Below are positions 16,357 to 24,442 of a stretch of DNA of 64,000 nt, piece by piece. A program made the position numbers and the translations under genes. This stretch comes from Rohdeia sp041398665. Its GTDB lineage: Bacteria; Planctomycetota; UBA1135; GCA-002686595. Numbering within the stretch: the stretch's first letter is position 1; each line of letters starts with the position of its first letter. The notes under the pieces are model-generated. The model was not told where the DNA came from and did not search any database. It was given only the letters and a program-made list of their open reading frames with translations. The stretch spans positions 1 to 64,000 of the forward strand of contig JAWKUH010000023.1 of NCBI GenBank assembly GCA_041398665.1, in the 5' to 3' direction.

Positions 16357-17754
16357 ATGACGACCCGCCCCCTCGCCGTCCTCGGCCCCCTCGTCGGCCC
16401 GGCCCTCGCGCTGCTCGCGAGCGCCGCGCCGCTCCCGTCCGCCGCTCCCGACGGACCGTGCGTCGCAGGGCCCGAGGTCGCCGCCCTCGACCTCGAGGAA
16501 GTCGTCCTCGACTGGCCCGACGGGACGCCGCACCGCATCTACCACCGCGACGAGGAGGGGCGCAAGCAGGGCGACTTCCGCGAGTGGTACGAGAACGGGC
16601 AGATGCGCATCCGCACGAGCTACGAGGCGGACGAGCTCGACGGTCGCTACGAGTCGTGGTTCGAGAACGGCGAGCGCAAGCTCGACTGCGCCTACAAGGA
16701 CGGTGTGCTCCACGGGCGCTACCAGGAGTACACGGAGGACGGCGAGCGGGCGGTCACCGGCAAGTACGACGCGGGCCGCAAGGACGGCACCTTCGAGTAC
16801 CGGCGCGGCGAGAAGAAGAAGTCGGTCGCGAGCGTCCAGAAGTGGAAGGACGGCGAGCTCGTCGAGATCGACGGCTTCGCGAACCCGCACCCTCGCGCGA
16901 AGTCGGAGCTCGCCGCGCTGCTGGGCGGCATCGAGGCGATGGAGATCGAGCCGGTGCTCGAGACCAAGCTCGAGGGCGCGATCGATCCCGACGTCGCGGC
17001 GCAGCGCGTCGCGGCGCTGAAGCGGCTCATGGGCTACCGCGGGCTCGCCGGCCTCGAGTACGCCGACATGACGCTCGACGAGAAGTTCAACTGGCACTGC
17101 GCGGCGGCCGCGCGGTTGCTCGTCGTGCTCGGGCACCTCGACCACACGCCGAAGAAGCCGCCGGGCGTGTCGGACGAGGAGTACAAGATCGCGTACGAGG
17201 GCACGTCGAAGTCGAACCTGTCGGTCGGCACGGACCTGCCGGGCTCGATCGACAGCTACATGGACGACTCGGACCCGTCGAACATCGATCGGGTGGGTCA
17301 CCGCCGCTGGTGCCTCAACCCCGCGATGAAGAGGACGGGCTTCGGCATCGCCGACAACTTCTCGGCCATGTGGAGCTTCGACGAGAGCCGCGGCAGCACG
17401 AGCTGGGAGCACGTCTTCTACCCGTCGCCCGGTTGGTACCCGTGCGAGCGCATCCACCCCGACGCGGCCTGGAGCGTGCGCTTCCGCGGCGGCGCGCTCG
17501 ACAAGTACACGCCCGGCGAGATCGAGGTCGAGCTCTACGCGCTCGACGACGACTACGTGCGCGGCGCGCCGATGCGGCTCGACTACAAGGGCCTCTCGGG
17601 CGGGCAGGTGATCTTCCGCGGCGCCGACGTCGTCGTCTCGCCGGGTCGCGCCTACGAGGTGAGGATCCTCGCGCAGGGCAAGCGCCGGCCCGAGGAGCTC
17701 CTCCACTACTACGTCGAGTTCACCGACCTCGACGTCGCCGCGACCGAGGAGTGA
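16357..17754 (+). CDS. Exported MORN-repeat plus CAP/SCP-like domain protein
   Basis: A 465-residue exported protein. A signal peptide (PLAVLGPLVGPALALLASAA) is followed by four or five MORN-variant (YwqK-like) repeats of the form DFREWYENGQMRIRTSY and GRYESWFENGERKLDCAY. Then comes a region resembling a CAP (SCP/PR-1) domain, with DEKFNWHCAAAARLLVVLGH, VGHRRWCLNPAMKRTGFGI and a C-terminal beta domain. CAP proteins are secreted and often bind lipids or act as proteases; MORN variants mediate surface or protein binding. The combination is uncommon in my recollection. The frame is open upstream, but ATG 16357 starts directly at the signal peptide. It converges on the exporter gene ending at 17773. 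Confidence 0.72.
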   Translation: MTTRPLAVLGPLVGPALALLASAAPLPSAAPDGPCVAGPEVAALDLEEVVLDWPDGTPHRIYHRDEEGRKQGDFREWYENGQMRIRTSYEADELDGRYESWFENGERKLDCAYKDGVLHGRYQEYTEDGERAVTGKYDAGRKDGTFEYRRGEKKKSVASVQKWKDGELVEIDGFANPHPRAKSELAALLGGIEAMEIEPVLETKLEGAIDPDVAAQRVAALKRLMGYRGLAGLEYADMTLDEKFNWHCAAAARLLVVLGHLDHTPKKPPGVSDEEYKIAYEGTSKSNLSVGTDLPGSIDSYMDDSDPSNIDRVGHRRWCLNPAMKRTGFGIADNFSAMWSFDESRGSTSWEHVFYPSPGWYPCERIHPDAAWSVRFRGGALDKYTPGEIEVELYALDDDYVRGAPMRLDYKGLSGGQVIFRGADVVVSPGRAYEVRILAQGKRRPEELLHYYVEFTDLDVAATEE

Positions 17755-17772
17755 GCCCGGCGGGACGTCGGC

Positions 17773-18756
17773 TCACACCAGTGCGAGCGAGACCGCGCCG
17801 AGCGCGACCCACAGGCCGACGCCGAGCGCGAGGTTGCGGCCGCCGACGGCCCGGAGGCTCGCGGGCGTGAGACCGAGGCCGATCGTGAAGAGCGCCAGCG
17901 TCAGTCCGCGGCGCCCGCCCGCCGCGACGGTGTGACCCGGGACCGCGAGCGCGGGGAACAGCGCGACGAGACCCGCCGCCGCGACGAAGAGCACGATGAA
18001 GAGCGGGGGGCGCGGGACCCGGCGCTTCTCGCCCTCGGGGCGCTGCACCGCGAAGGACAGCGCGAAGCAGATCGGCACGATCCAGAGCGATCGCGCGAGC
18101 TTCGTCACCGTCGCGATCTCGAGCGACTCCGTACCGCGGTGCGCCGCCGCGCCGACGACCGAGCTCGTGTCGTGGATCGCGAGGGCGCACCAGCGACCGA
18201 AGGCGTGCGCGTCGAGTCCGAGCGCGTCGCCGATCGCGGGGAAGAGCACGAGCGCGACGGCGTTGAGCAGGAAGACGACGCCGAGCGCGACGCCGATCGA
18301 CGAGGACCTCGCGCGCAAGACCGGCGCCGCCGCTGCGATGGCGCTGCCGCCGCAGATGGCGGTGCCGACGGTGACGAGCAGCGCGACCTCGCGGTCGATG
18401 CGGAGGACGCGCGAGAGCAGGAGACCCGTCGCGAAGGCGACGGCGAGCGTGATCGCCGCGGCGCCGACGCCGTCGAGGCCGGTGCGCGCGACGACGGCGA
18501 GGTCGGTGCCGAAGCCGAGCGCGACGATCGACCAGGCGAGGAGCTGCTTGCCGGCCTTCTGGGCGAAGGCCGGGACGTCCGCGACGAGGGCGACGAGCGC
18601 GCCGCCGAGGAGCGCGGCGAAGCCGGGGACCGGCTGGACGACGCACAGGAGCGCGGCGGCGACGAGGAGCGCGCGGCCGGGTCCGGGGCCGAGCCCGGCG
18701 AAGGGGCGGCGCCGGGCGGGAGCGGGGAGGGCGGGGCTCGTCGCGACGGAGTTCAC
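17773..18756 (-). CDS. YeiH/UPF0324-type membrane exporter (putative sulfate exporter family)
   Basis: A 327-residue polytopic membrane protein with about ten helices. Family features are VADVPAFAQKAGKQLLAWS, IVALGFGTDL, the conserved VGTAICGGSAIAA, CALAIHDTSSVVGAA and LWIVPICFAL, matching the conserved hypothetical 698 / YeiH family. Members are proposed anion (sulfate or sulfite-like) exporters. It is divergent from a LysR gene, the same arrangement as yeiE-yeiH in E. coli. That supports both calls and suggests that the LysR protein controls it. Start GTG at 18756 gives a short basic N-terminus before the first helix; ATG codons at 18813 and 18831 lie inside the likely operator and are less attractive. 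Confidence 0.85.
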   Translation of the reverse strand: MNSVATSPALPAPARRRPFAGLGPGPGRALLVAAALLCVVQPVPGFAALLGGALVALVADVPAFAQKAGKQLLAWSIVALGFGTDLAVVARTGLDGVGAAAITLAVAFATGLLLSRVLRIDREVALLVTVGTAICGGSAIAAAAPVLRARSSSIGVALGVVFLLNAVALVLFPAIGDALGLDAHAFGRWCALAIHDTSSVVGAAAHRGTESLEIATVTKLARSLWIVPICFALSFAVQRPEGEKRRVPRPPLFIVLFVAAAGLVALFPALAVPGHTVAAGGRRGLTLALFTIGLGLTPASLRAVGGRNLALGVGLWVALGAVSLALV

Positions 18757-18802
18757 AGCGGGAGTATCGCCCGCCGGCGATCGGCAGGAGAGATGAAAGG
18801 CG

Positions 18803-18826
18803 TGATGGGCCATCAGTCCGGCTGAT
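18803..18826. promoter_or_regulatory. Overlapping palindromes, putative LysR operator
   Basis: In the 81-bp divergent gap, TGATGG-G-CCATCA (18803-18815) is a perfect 13-bp palindrome. It overlaps ATCAG-TCCGG-CTGAT (18812-18826), a 5-bp inverted repeat with a 5-nt spacer. LysR-type regulators bind dyads of this kind next to the divergent target gene. Confidence 0.5.
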
Positions 18827-18831
18827 ACCAT
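18826..18831 (+). promoter_or_regulatory. -10-like TACCAT, likely leaderless promoter
   Basis: TACCAT ends 6 nt before the GTG at 18838. It abuts the putative operator, so binding there could autorepress the LysR gene. Confidence 0.4.
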
Positions 18832-18837
18832 CGCGGC

Positions 18838-19743
18838 GTGCGTCAGCCGCTCGACCCGCAGCTCCTCGAGACCTTCCTCGCCGTCCTCCAGCACGGCCGC
18901 ATCTCCGCCGCGGCGCGCGCCGTGCACCTCTCGCAGCCCGCGGTGACGGCGCGCATGCGCAAGCTCGAAGAGACGGTCGGCGCGCCGCTCCTCGTCCGTT
19001 CGGTGCGCGGCGTCACGCCGACGCCGGCGGGGGAGCGGCTCGCCGCGCGCGCGCGCGAACTGCAGCGGCTGCTCGACGAGATCGCGGGCGAGGTCGCGGT
19101 CGACGACGACGCCGCGCTCGGACCGCTGCACGTCGCGGCGAGCACGACCATCGCGGCGCACGTCCTGCCGCGCGTGCTCGCGCGCTTCCGTGCGCGCCAC
19201 CCCGACCTCCCGATCGAGCTGCGCGTCGGCAACACCGAGGAGGTCGTCGACGCCGTGCGCTCCGGCGCGTTCCCGCTCGGACTCGTCGAGGGCACGAAGC
19301 GCGCGGCGGGCGTGAAGCTCAGCACCTGGGTCGACGACCAGCTCCTGCCGGTCGTCGGCGCGACGGCGGACTGGCGCGTGCGCAGCGTGCGCGACCTCGA
19401 GAACGTGCCGATCCTGTGGCGCGAGCAGGGCTCGGGCACGCGCGCCGTCGTCGCGAAGGCGCTGCGCGCGGCAGGCGTGCGCCACACGCCGGGCGACCGC
19501 GACGCCGTGCTCGGCACGAGCAGTGCGATCGCCGGAGCCGTCGCGGCGGGCATGGGCATCGCGTTCCTCTCGCGCTGGGCGCTCGGCGCCGAGTTCGCGT
19601 CGGGGCGGCTCGTGCCGCTCGCCGGGCTCGACCTCAGGATCGTGCGCACCTTCCAGTGGGCGCTGCCCGCAGGTGCCCTCACCGGCACGGCGGCGAGCTT
19701 CCACGACTTCGCGACGCGCAACCCGCCGAGTCCGAGCACATGA
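18838..19743 (+). CDS. LysR-family transcriptional regulator (YeiE-like)
   Basis: A 301-residue regulator. The N-terminal winged helix-turn-helix holds ETFLAVLQHGRISAAARAVH, LSQPAVTARMRKLEETVG and TPAGERLAARARELQ. It is followed by a periplasmic-binding-protein-like effector domain (about 95-295) beginning with GPLHVAASTTIAAHVLPRV. The effector domain and its neighbourhood resemble YeiE/CysB-type regulators. The divergent YeiH-type exporter is the likely target. The GTG start at 18838 is supported by the TANNNT box 6 nt upstream and by the short leader typical of LysR proteins. Confidence 0.9.
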   Translation: MRQPLDPQLLETFLAVLQHGRISAAARAVHLSQPAVTARMRKLEETVGAPLLVRSVRGVTPTPAGERLAARARELQRLLDEIAGEVAVDDDAALGPLHVAASTTIAAHVLPRVLARFRARHPDLPIELRVGNTEEVVDAVRSGAFPLGLVEGTKRAAGVKLSTWVDDQLLPVVGATADWRVRSVRDLENVPILWREQGSGTRAVVAKALRAAGVRHTPGDRDAVLGTSSAIAGAVAAGMGIAFLSRWALGAEFASGRLVPLAGLDLRIVRTFQWALPAGALTGTAASFHDFATRNPPSPST

Positions 19744-19764
19744 TCCGAGCGCGATGGTGACGCG

Positions 19765-20727
19765 TTGAAGATCGTGATCCCCGGCGGGACCGGCCAGGTC
19801 GGGACCGTGCTCGCGCGCGACTTCCACGCGAGCGGCGACGAGGTCGTCGTGCTCTCGCGCGCGCCCGTGACGTCGCCGTGGCGGACCGTGGTGTGGGACG
19901 GCGAGACGCCCGGGCCGTGGCGCGACGAGCTCGAGGGCGCCGACGTGCTCCTGAACCTCGCGGGCCGCAGCGTGAACTGCCGCTACGGCGACGCGAACCG
20001 GCGCGCGATCATGGACTCGCGCGTGCTGTCGACGCGCGTGCTCGGTCAGGCGCTGCGCGAAGCGGTGGATCCGCCGCGCGTGTGGCTCCAGGCGAGCACG
20101 GCGACGATCTACGCGCATCGCTCGGACGCGCCGAACGACGAAGCGACCGGCATCCTCGGCGGCGACGAACCGGGCGCGCCCGACACCTGGAACTTCAGCA
20201 TCGACGTCGCGAAGAGCTGGGAGCGCGAGGCGAACGCCGCGCGCACCGATCGCACGCGCCTCGTGCTGCTCCGCTCCGCGATGACGATGAGTCCGGACCG
20301 CGGCGGCGTGTTCGACGTCTTCCTCGGCCTCGTTCGGCGAGGACTCGGCGGCGCGACCTGCGGCGGACGACAGTACGTCTCGTGGGTGCACGACCGCGAC
20401 TTCGCGCGCGCCGTGAGGTTCCTGATCGAGCGCGACGACCTCGAGGGCCCGGTGAACATCGCCTCGCCGAACCCGCTGCCGTACCGCGAGTTCATGGCGG
20501 CGCTGCGCGAGGCCTGGGGCATCCGCTTCGGTCTGCCGACGACGCGATGGATGCTCGAACTCGGCTGCTTCCTGATGCGGACGGAGTCGGAACTCGTGCT
20601 GAAGAGCCGGCGCGTCGTGCCGGGGCGGCTGCGCGAGGCGGGATTCGCGTTCGAGTTCGAGCGCTGGCCGGAGGCGGCGCGTGATCTCGTCGCGCGGTGG
20701 CGAATGGAGAACGCGCCTCGTCGGTAG
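19765..20727 (+). CDS. SDR39U1-like NAD-dependent epimerase/dehydratase family protein (TIGR01777 type)
   Basis: A 320-residue extended short-chain dehydrogenase-like protein. The dinucleotide-binding motif is VIPGGTGQVGTVLARDF at the N-terminus, with LLNLAGRSVNCRYGDANR, a WLQASTATIYA strand, a DVAKSWERE helix and the C-terminal DUF1731-like end (TELVLKSRRVVPGRLREAGF; note ESELVLKSRR). The family binds NADP(H); physiological substrates are unknown, although bacterial members affect cell division or DNA-damage checkpoints in some species. The canonical YxxxK catalytic pair is replaced by a modified region, as is usual in the group. It starts with TTG at 19765, 21 nt after the LysR gene. Confidence 0.82.
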   Translation: MKIVIPGGTGQVGTVLARDFHASGDEVVVLSRAPVTSPWRTVVWDGETPGPWRDELEGADVLLNLAGRSVNCRYGDANRRAIMDSRVLSTRVLGQALREAVDPPRVWLQASTATIYAHRSDAPNDEATGILGGDEPGAPDTWNFSIDVAKSWEREANAARTDRTRLVLLRSAMTMSPDRGGVFDVFLGLVRRGLGGATCGGRQYVSWVHDRDFARAVRFLIERDDLEGPVNIASPNPLPYREFMAALREAWGIRFGLPTTRWMLELGCFLMRTESELVLKSRRVVPGRLREAGFAFEFERWPEAARDLVARWRMENAPRR

Positions 20728-20730
20728 ACT
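20725..20730 (+). promoter_or_regulatory. -10-like TAGACT, likely leaderless promoter
   Basis: TAGACT ends 9 nt before the ATG at 20740 and overlaps the stop of the preceding gene, suggesting separate transcription of the small membrane protein. Confidence 0.4.
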
Positions 20731-20739
20731 CCGCCCACG

Positions 20740-21309
20740 ATGGCCACCGTCCCCGTCCCGAAGCCGCGCAGCACGTTCGTCGAGACGATGGACGGTGTCG
20801 AGCTGGTCTTCCCGACGCGGCTGCGCCACTTCCAGTTTGCCTTCCACACGGTCTGGCTCGCGGGGTGGACCCTGGGCGGCGTCATGGTCGGCGCCCAACT
20901 CCTCCCTCGATTCACGGGGCCGGAAGGTCCGGACGTCTCGTCCGCCTTCCTCGTCGTCTGGTTGTGCGCGTGGCTCCTCGGTGAGTGCAACGTGATCCTC
21001 GGCCTCGCGTGGCAGCTCGTCGGTCGGGAGCGTGTCGTGATCGACGCTTCCCGGGTCCTCGTTCGCAGAGAGATCGGAATCCTCGGCCGCTCGAAGGCCT
21101 ACGAGCTCGAGAGCGTCCGAGACCTCCGCGTCTCCTCCGATGCCGCGAGGTCGAGGTCCTCCTCGCTCCCTTGGTCGCAGTCCGGGACCATCGCCTTCGA
21201 CTACGGCGCGAAAACGGTGCGCTTCGGTTCCGACATCGACGAGGCCGAGGCGCGCGCGATCGTCGGTGTGTTGCGCGAGCGCGGCGTGGGCGGCGCCGCG
21301 GCGAGCTGA
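20740..21309 (+). CDS. Two-span membrane protein with PH-like cytoplasmic domain, function unknown
   Basis: A 189-residue protein with two hydrophobic segments (about 36-55 and 70-93). A C-terminal domain of alternating strands follows: RVVIDASRVLVRREIGIL, SKAYELESVRDLRVSS and GTIAFDYGAKTVRFGSDID, ending in an amphipathic helix EAEARAIVGVLRER. That layout is typical of bacterial PH-like membrane proteins. I do not recognise a specific family. The start is ATG at 20740, with a TANNNT box before it. It converges on the propeller lipoprotein gene, whose stop begins at 21311. Confidence 0.65.
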   Translation: MATVPVPKPRSTFVETMDGVELVFPTRLRHFQFAFHTVWLAGWTLGGVMVGAQLLPRFTGPEGPDVSSAFLVVWLCAWLLGECNVILGLAWQLVGRERVVIDASRVLVRREIGILGRSKAYELESVRDLRVSSDAARSRSSSLPWSQSGTIAFDYGAKTVRFGSDIDEAEARAIVGVLRERGVGGAAAS

Positions 21310-21310
21310 G

Positions 21311-22393
21311 TCAGCTTCCCGCGACCAGCCGCGCACTCGCGATCGGGTCGAGGATCGAACCCGCGGGCGCCGTCGCGACGACGCCGCCGCTCGCGAGGTC
21401 GAAGGCGACGAGCAGCGCGGCCTGCGGACAGGCGACGACGATCGCGTCGCCGCCCGCGTCGAACGCGACGCCCTCGGGCGACGCGCCGCTGCCGAACGGC
21501 GCAAGGTCGAGGCGGCCCCGGCGCTCGCACGTCGCGGCGTCGAAGAGCCGGACGTCGTTCGACTCGGGGCACGTGATCGCGACCGTGCGGTCGTCGGGCG
21601 AGACCTCGACGCGGAAGGGGAAGCCCTCCTGTTCGAACGTCGCGACGAGCTCGAGCGTCCGCCCGTCGAACACCGTCACCGACCCCGAGCGGTTGTTCGC
21701 GCACCACACGCGCGAGCCGTCGCGCGTCGTCGCGATGCCCTCGGCGCCGACCGCGGTCTCGACGCGACCCAACCTCTCGCCGGTACCCGCGTCGAGCACC
21801 GTGACCGCGCCCGGGAACACGTGCGAGACGAACGCGCGCCCCGCGCCGCTCGGACTCGGCGCGTCCGGCGCGTAGCACAGCATGTGGCCCGCCCGCTCGC
21901 CGAGCTCCCACACCGCGTCGATCCGACCCTCGACCGCGTCGACGAGGAGCAGCGCGCCGCGCACCTCCGACGTCACGAGCGCGCGCCGGTCGTCGCGCAG
22001 GAACACGACGTCGTTGGGGCGCACGTGCTCGCCGAGGTCGATCGTGCGCAGCAGCTCGCCGCTCCTTGGATCGAACACCGCGAGGCGGTTGTCCGCCGGC
22101 TGGTGCCCGGCGCCCGGACCGCCGTAGGCACTCCCGATCGCGAGCGACCCCGTGGAGTTCGCCGCGAGCTCGTGCGCCCCGAGACCGATCGGGAACGAGC
22201 GGAGCTCCTCGAGCGATCGCGCGTCGAGGACCGCGACGCGTTCGTCGCCGCGCGTCGCCGCGAGAACGACGGAGAGAGGCCCGCCCGCGTCCTCGCGCGG
22301 CGAAGCGCAGGCCGGGACGAGGAGCGCCGCAGCGAGGAGGCCGCTGCGGCGCGAGAGGCGGGACGGGCGCGGGGGAGCGAGGTCGGTCTGCAT
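21311..22393 (-). CDS. YncE-like beta-propeller lipoprotein
   Basis: A 360-residue lipoprotein. A basic N-terminus and hydrophobic stretch end in the lipobox LLVPAC (Cys about 29), followed by seven blade-like repeats of the YVTN/YncE type. Examples are DERVAVLDARSLEELRSF, DNRLAVFDPRSGELLRTIDL, GAVTVLDAGTGERLGRVE, GSVTVFDGRTLELVATFE and NDVRLFDAATCERRGRLDL. Such propellers bind ligands or proteins outside the membrane, and some bind DNA or participate in metal or redox trafficking. No catalytic residues are visible. It is divergent from the Rieske fusion gene. Confidence 0.8.
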   Translation of the reverse strand: MQTDLAPPRPSRLSRRSGLLAAALLVPACASPREDAGGPLSVVLAATRGDERVAVLDARSLEELRSFPIGLGAHELAANSTGSLAIGSAYGGPGAGHQPADNRLAVFDPRSGELLRTIDLGEHVRPNDVVFLRDDRRALVTSEVRGALLLVDAVEGRIDAVWELGERAGHMLCYAPDAPSPSGAGRAFVSHVFPGAVTVLDAGTGERLGRVETAVGAEGIATTRDGSRVWCANNRSGSVTVFDGRTLELVATFEQEGFPFRVEVSPDDRTVAITCPESNDVRLFDAATCERRGRLDLAPFGSGASPEGVAFDAGGDAIVVACPQAALLVAFDLASGGVVATAPAGSILDPIASARLVAGS

Positions 22394-22470
22394 CGCGAGC
22401 CCTGCGCCGGACGCTCCCCGCCATTGCGGCGCGCGCGGCGAACTTCCGAGCGGCGGCGCTACAGTGCGCG

Positions 22471-22497
22471 CGTCCGACGCGCTTCGTTCGTCGGACG
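22471..22497. promoter_or_regulatory. 9-bp inverted repeat upstream of the Rieske/flavodoxin gene
   Basis: CGTCCGACG and CGTCGGACG are perfect complements separated by 9 nt, in the 131-bp gap between divergent genes and 28 nt before the GTG at 22525. It may be a repressor operator or a leader hairpin. Confidence 0.4.
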
Positions 22498-22524
22498 TTC
22501 GATCGTAGGCATGCGGAGGACCTC

Positions 22525-23676
22525 GTGACGGACGGCGGTTCGGTGGAGGAGGAGTGGGTGGACGTCGGCTCGGTCGACGCGTTGTCGCAGCACGCTGTGC
22601 AGCCCGTGAGCGTCGGGCGCACGAAGCTCGCGCTCACCTTCCTCGGCGGCGAGTTCGGCGCGATCTCGAACGCGTGCAACCACGTGGGCGGTCCGCTCGG
22701 CGAGGGCGCGCTCGACGGCGACTACGTGGTGTGTCCCTGGCACTACTGGAAGTTCCACCGCACGACGGGCGAGGGCGAGCCGGGGTACGAGGCGGACCGC
22801 GTGCCCGCGCACGAGGTCCGCGTCGTGAACGGGCGCGTGCTCGTCGCCGCGAAGGCGCGATCGAAGCGCAACAAGCTGCCGCACGACCCGCACCCGCTCG
22901 CGCGCAAGGTCGAGCGCGTCCCCGGCCCGATCCGCGTGCTCGGCATCTCGACCACGGCGATGACCGACGGGCACCCGCGCTACAGCACGTCGGACGACCT
23001 GCTGGAGCACGCGCTGGAACGCGTCGCGGCGGAGCACGGCTGCGAGACGCAACTCGTGCGGCTGCGCGAACTCGGCTTCCGCTCCTGCGAGGGCTTCTAC
23101 AGCAAGTCCGCGCGCGCCTGCACCTGGCCCTGTTCGATCACGCAGATGGACCCGAACGACCGCATGGACGTCGTCTACGAGGGCGTCGTGCACTGGGCCG
23201 ACGCGGTGATCGTCGCGACCCCGATCCGCTGGGGTGCGGCGAGCGCGCTCTACTACAAGATGGCGGAACGGATGAACTGCATCCAGAACCAGGAGACGAT
23301 CGCGAACAAGCACCTGCTCAAGAACAAGGTGGCCGGTTTCGTCATCACCGGCGGCCAGGACAACGTGCAGGGCGTCGCGGGTCAGCTCCTCGGCTTCTTC
23401 GCCGAGATCGGCTGCCAGTTCCCGCAGTTCCCGTACGTCGCGCACTCGCGCGGCTGGAGCGCGGAGGACATGGAGAACAACGAGCGCTACGTGCGGAACT
23501 CGAAGTTCCTGCACGAGGGCGCGGCGGCGCTCGCGGGGCGCTGCGCGGAGATGGCGCGCGTGCTCGTCGCGGGTTCGCTCGGCGAACACGCGCTCGTGCG
23601 CGGCGGCCGCAAGGGGCACGCGCTCGACACACGTGCGCAGCTCGAGCCGAAGGGCTCGGACCACGCGGAGCCGTGA
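22525..23676 (+). CDS. Rieske [2Fe-2S] domain fused to an NADPH-dependent FMN reductase (flavodoxin fold)
   Basis: A 383-residue redox fusion. The N-terminal Rieske domain (about 5-105) has the cluster ligands ACNHVGGPLG and CPWHYWKFH. The C-terminal flavodoxin-like reductase domain (about 130-350) begins RVLGISTTAMTDGHPRYSTS and contains WADAVIVATPIRWGAASALY and AGFVITGGQDNVQG. The fusion suggests electron transfer from NADPH through FMN to the Rieske cluster and on to an unknown partner. GTG 22525 is chosen because AGGA lies 4-5 nt upstream and the frame before it reads as non-coding. The next genes follow in tight coupling. Confidence 0.82.
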   Translation: MTDGGSVEEEWVDVGSVDALSQHAVQPVSVGRTKLALTFLGGEFGAISNACNHVGGPLGEGALDGDYVVCPWHYWKFHRTTGEGEPGYEADRVPAHEVRVVNGRVLVAAKARSKRNKLPHDPHPLARKVERVPGPIRVLGISTTAMTDGHPRYSTSDDLLEHALERVAAEHGCETQLVRLRELGFRSCEGFYSKSARACTWPCSITQMDPNDRMDVVYEGVVHWADAVIVATPIRWGAASALYYKMAERMNCIQNQETIANKHLLKNKVAGFVITGGQDNVQGVAGQLLGFFAEIGCQFPQFPYVAHSRGWSAEDMENNERYVRNSKFLHEGAAALAGRCAEMARVLVAGSLGEHALVRGGRKGHALDTRAQLEPKGSDHAEP

Positions 23677-23677
23677 C

Positions 23678-23911
23678 GTGAGCGCGGACGACCTCCTGCT
23701 CGAGTTCCTCGCCTAGGTGGACGCGCGGCCGCGCACGTACGCGGAGACGATGGAAGCGTGGCGCATCCATTGCCCGCGCCACACCGTGTGGGAGGATGCG
23801 TGCCTCGCGGGGCTCGTCGGGACGGGCGCCGCGGCGACGACGGGCGACGCACCCGTGCGCATCACGGACGCCGGACGCGAACGACTTCGGTCGCGAAGGA
23901 GGACGACATGA
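23678..23911 (+). pseudogene. Small helix-rich (winged-helix-like) protein gene interrupted by an in-frame amber codon
   Basis: The frame GTG (23678) SADDLLLEFLA, TAG (23714-23716), VDARPRTYAETMEAWRIHCP and onward to TGA (23909-23911) reads as one protein of about 77 residues. The codon at the break is one base from TGG (Trp). A GTG directly after the TAG (23717) could restart translation of a 64-residue C-terminal part. The TGA overlaps the ATG of the cupin gene (ATGA), and the GTG sits 1 nt after the Rieske gene stop, so it occupies a real operon slot. It may be a nonsense mutation, a sequencing error or readthrough. Function unknown; the sequence looks like a small DNA-binding helical domain. 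Confidence 0.55.
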
Positions 23912-24435
23912 GCGAGAGACCCAAAGTGATCGTCAACGTCGACGAGCTGGAGCTCCAGCCGCGGCCCGAGCTCTTCCGGCCGACGGGCGACGCGGCGGAG
24001 CGCTACGACGTGCGCAGCGCGCGGCTCGGCCCGGTGACGGGCATGAAGCGGCTCGGCTTCAACGTCTCCGCGGTGCCGCCCGGCAGGTCGGCGTTCCCGG
24101 CGCACGCGCACCGCGTGAACGACGAGCTCTTCTACGTCATCTCCGGCACGGGTGAGGCGCGCATCGGCGACGCGAAGCACCCGGTCCGCGCGGGCGACCT
24201 CTTCGCCTGCCCGGCCGGCGGGCCGGAGACGGCGCACCAACTGCTGAACACCGGTACCGAGGACCTCGTCTACCTCGCGATCAGCTCGACGCTGTCGCCC
24301 GAGGTCGTCGAGTACCCCGACTCCGGCAAGTTCGGCGTGCTCGCACTGTTCGGCGACGACCCGAGCGACATGTCGAGCTGGTTCCGCTACATCGGTCGAC
24401 GCGAGTCCGCCGTCGACTACTGGGAAGGGGAGTGA
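23908..24435 (+). CDS. Cupin-domain protein
   Basis: A 175-residue single-domain cupin. Metal-binding motif 1 is AHAHRVNDELFYVISGTGEA (His-X-His plus Glu), and motif 2 is CPAGGPETAHQLLN with the later His. The metal site therefore looks intact. Related proteins include sugar-epimerase-like and dioxygenase-like cupins, so the reaction cannot be named. The start ATG at 23908 is supported by AAGGAGG at 23896-23902 and by its overlap with the preceding stop. It shares an operon with the Rieske/flavodoxin gene and the methyltransferase, which suggests a small oxidative or detoxification pathway; that link is inference. Confidence 0.82.
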   Translation: MSERPKVIVNVDELELQPRPELFRPTGDAAERYDVRSARLGPVTGMKRLGFNVSAVPPGRSAFPAHAHRVNDELFYVISGTGEARIGDAKHPVRAGDLFACPAGGPETAHQLLNTGTEDLVYLAISSTLSPEVVEYPDSGKFGVLALFGDDPSDMSSWFRYIGRRESAVDYWEGE

Positions 24436-24442
24436 GCGCGGC

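Noticed and set aside
23714..23716. Pyrrolysine or recoded amber
   Set aside because: No pylT/pylS genes or methylamine methyltransferase in the window; other genes use TAG as normal stop (for example 48351-48353 and the thioesterase gene).
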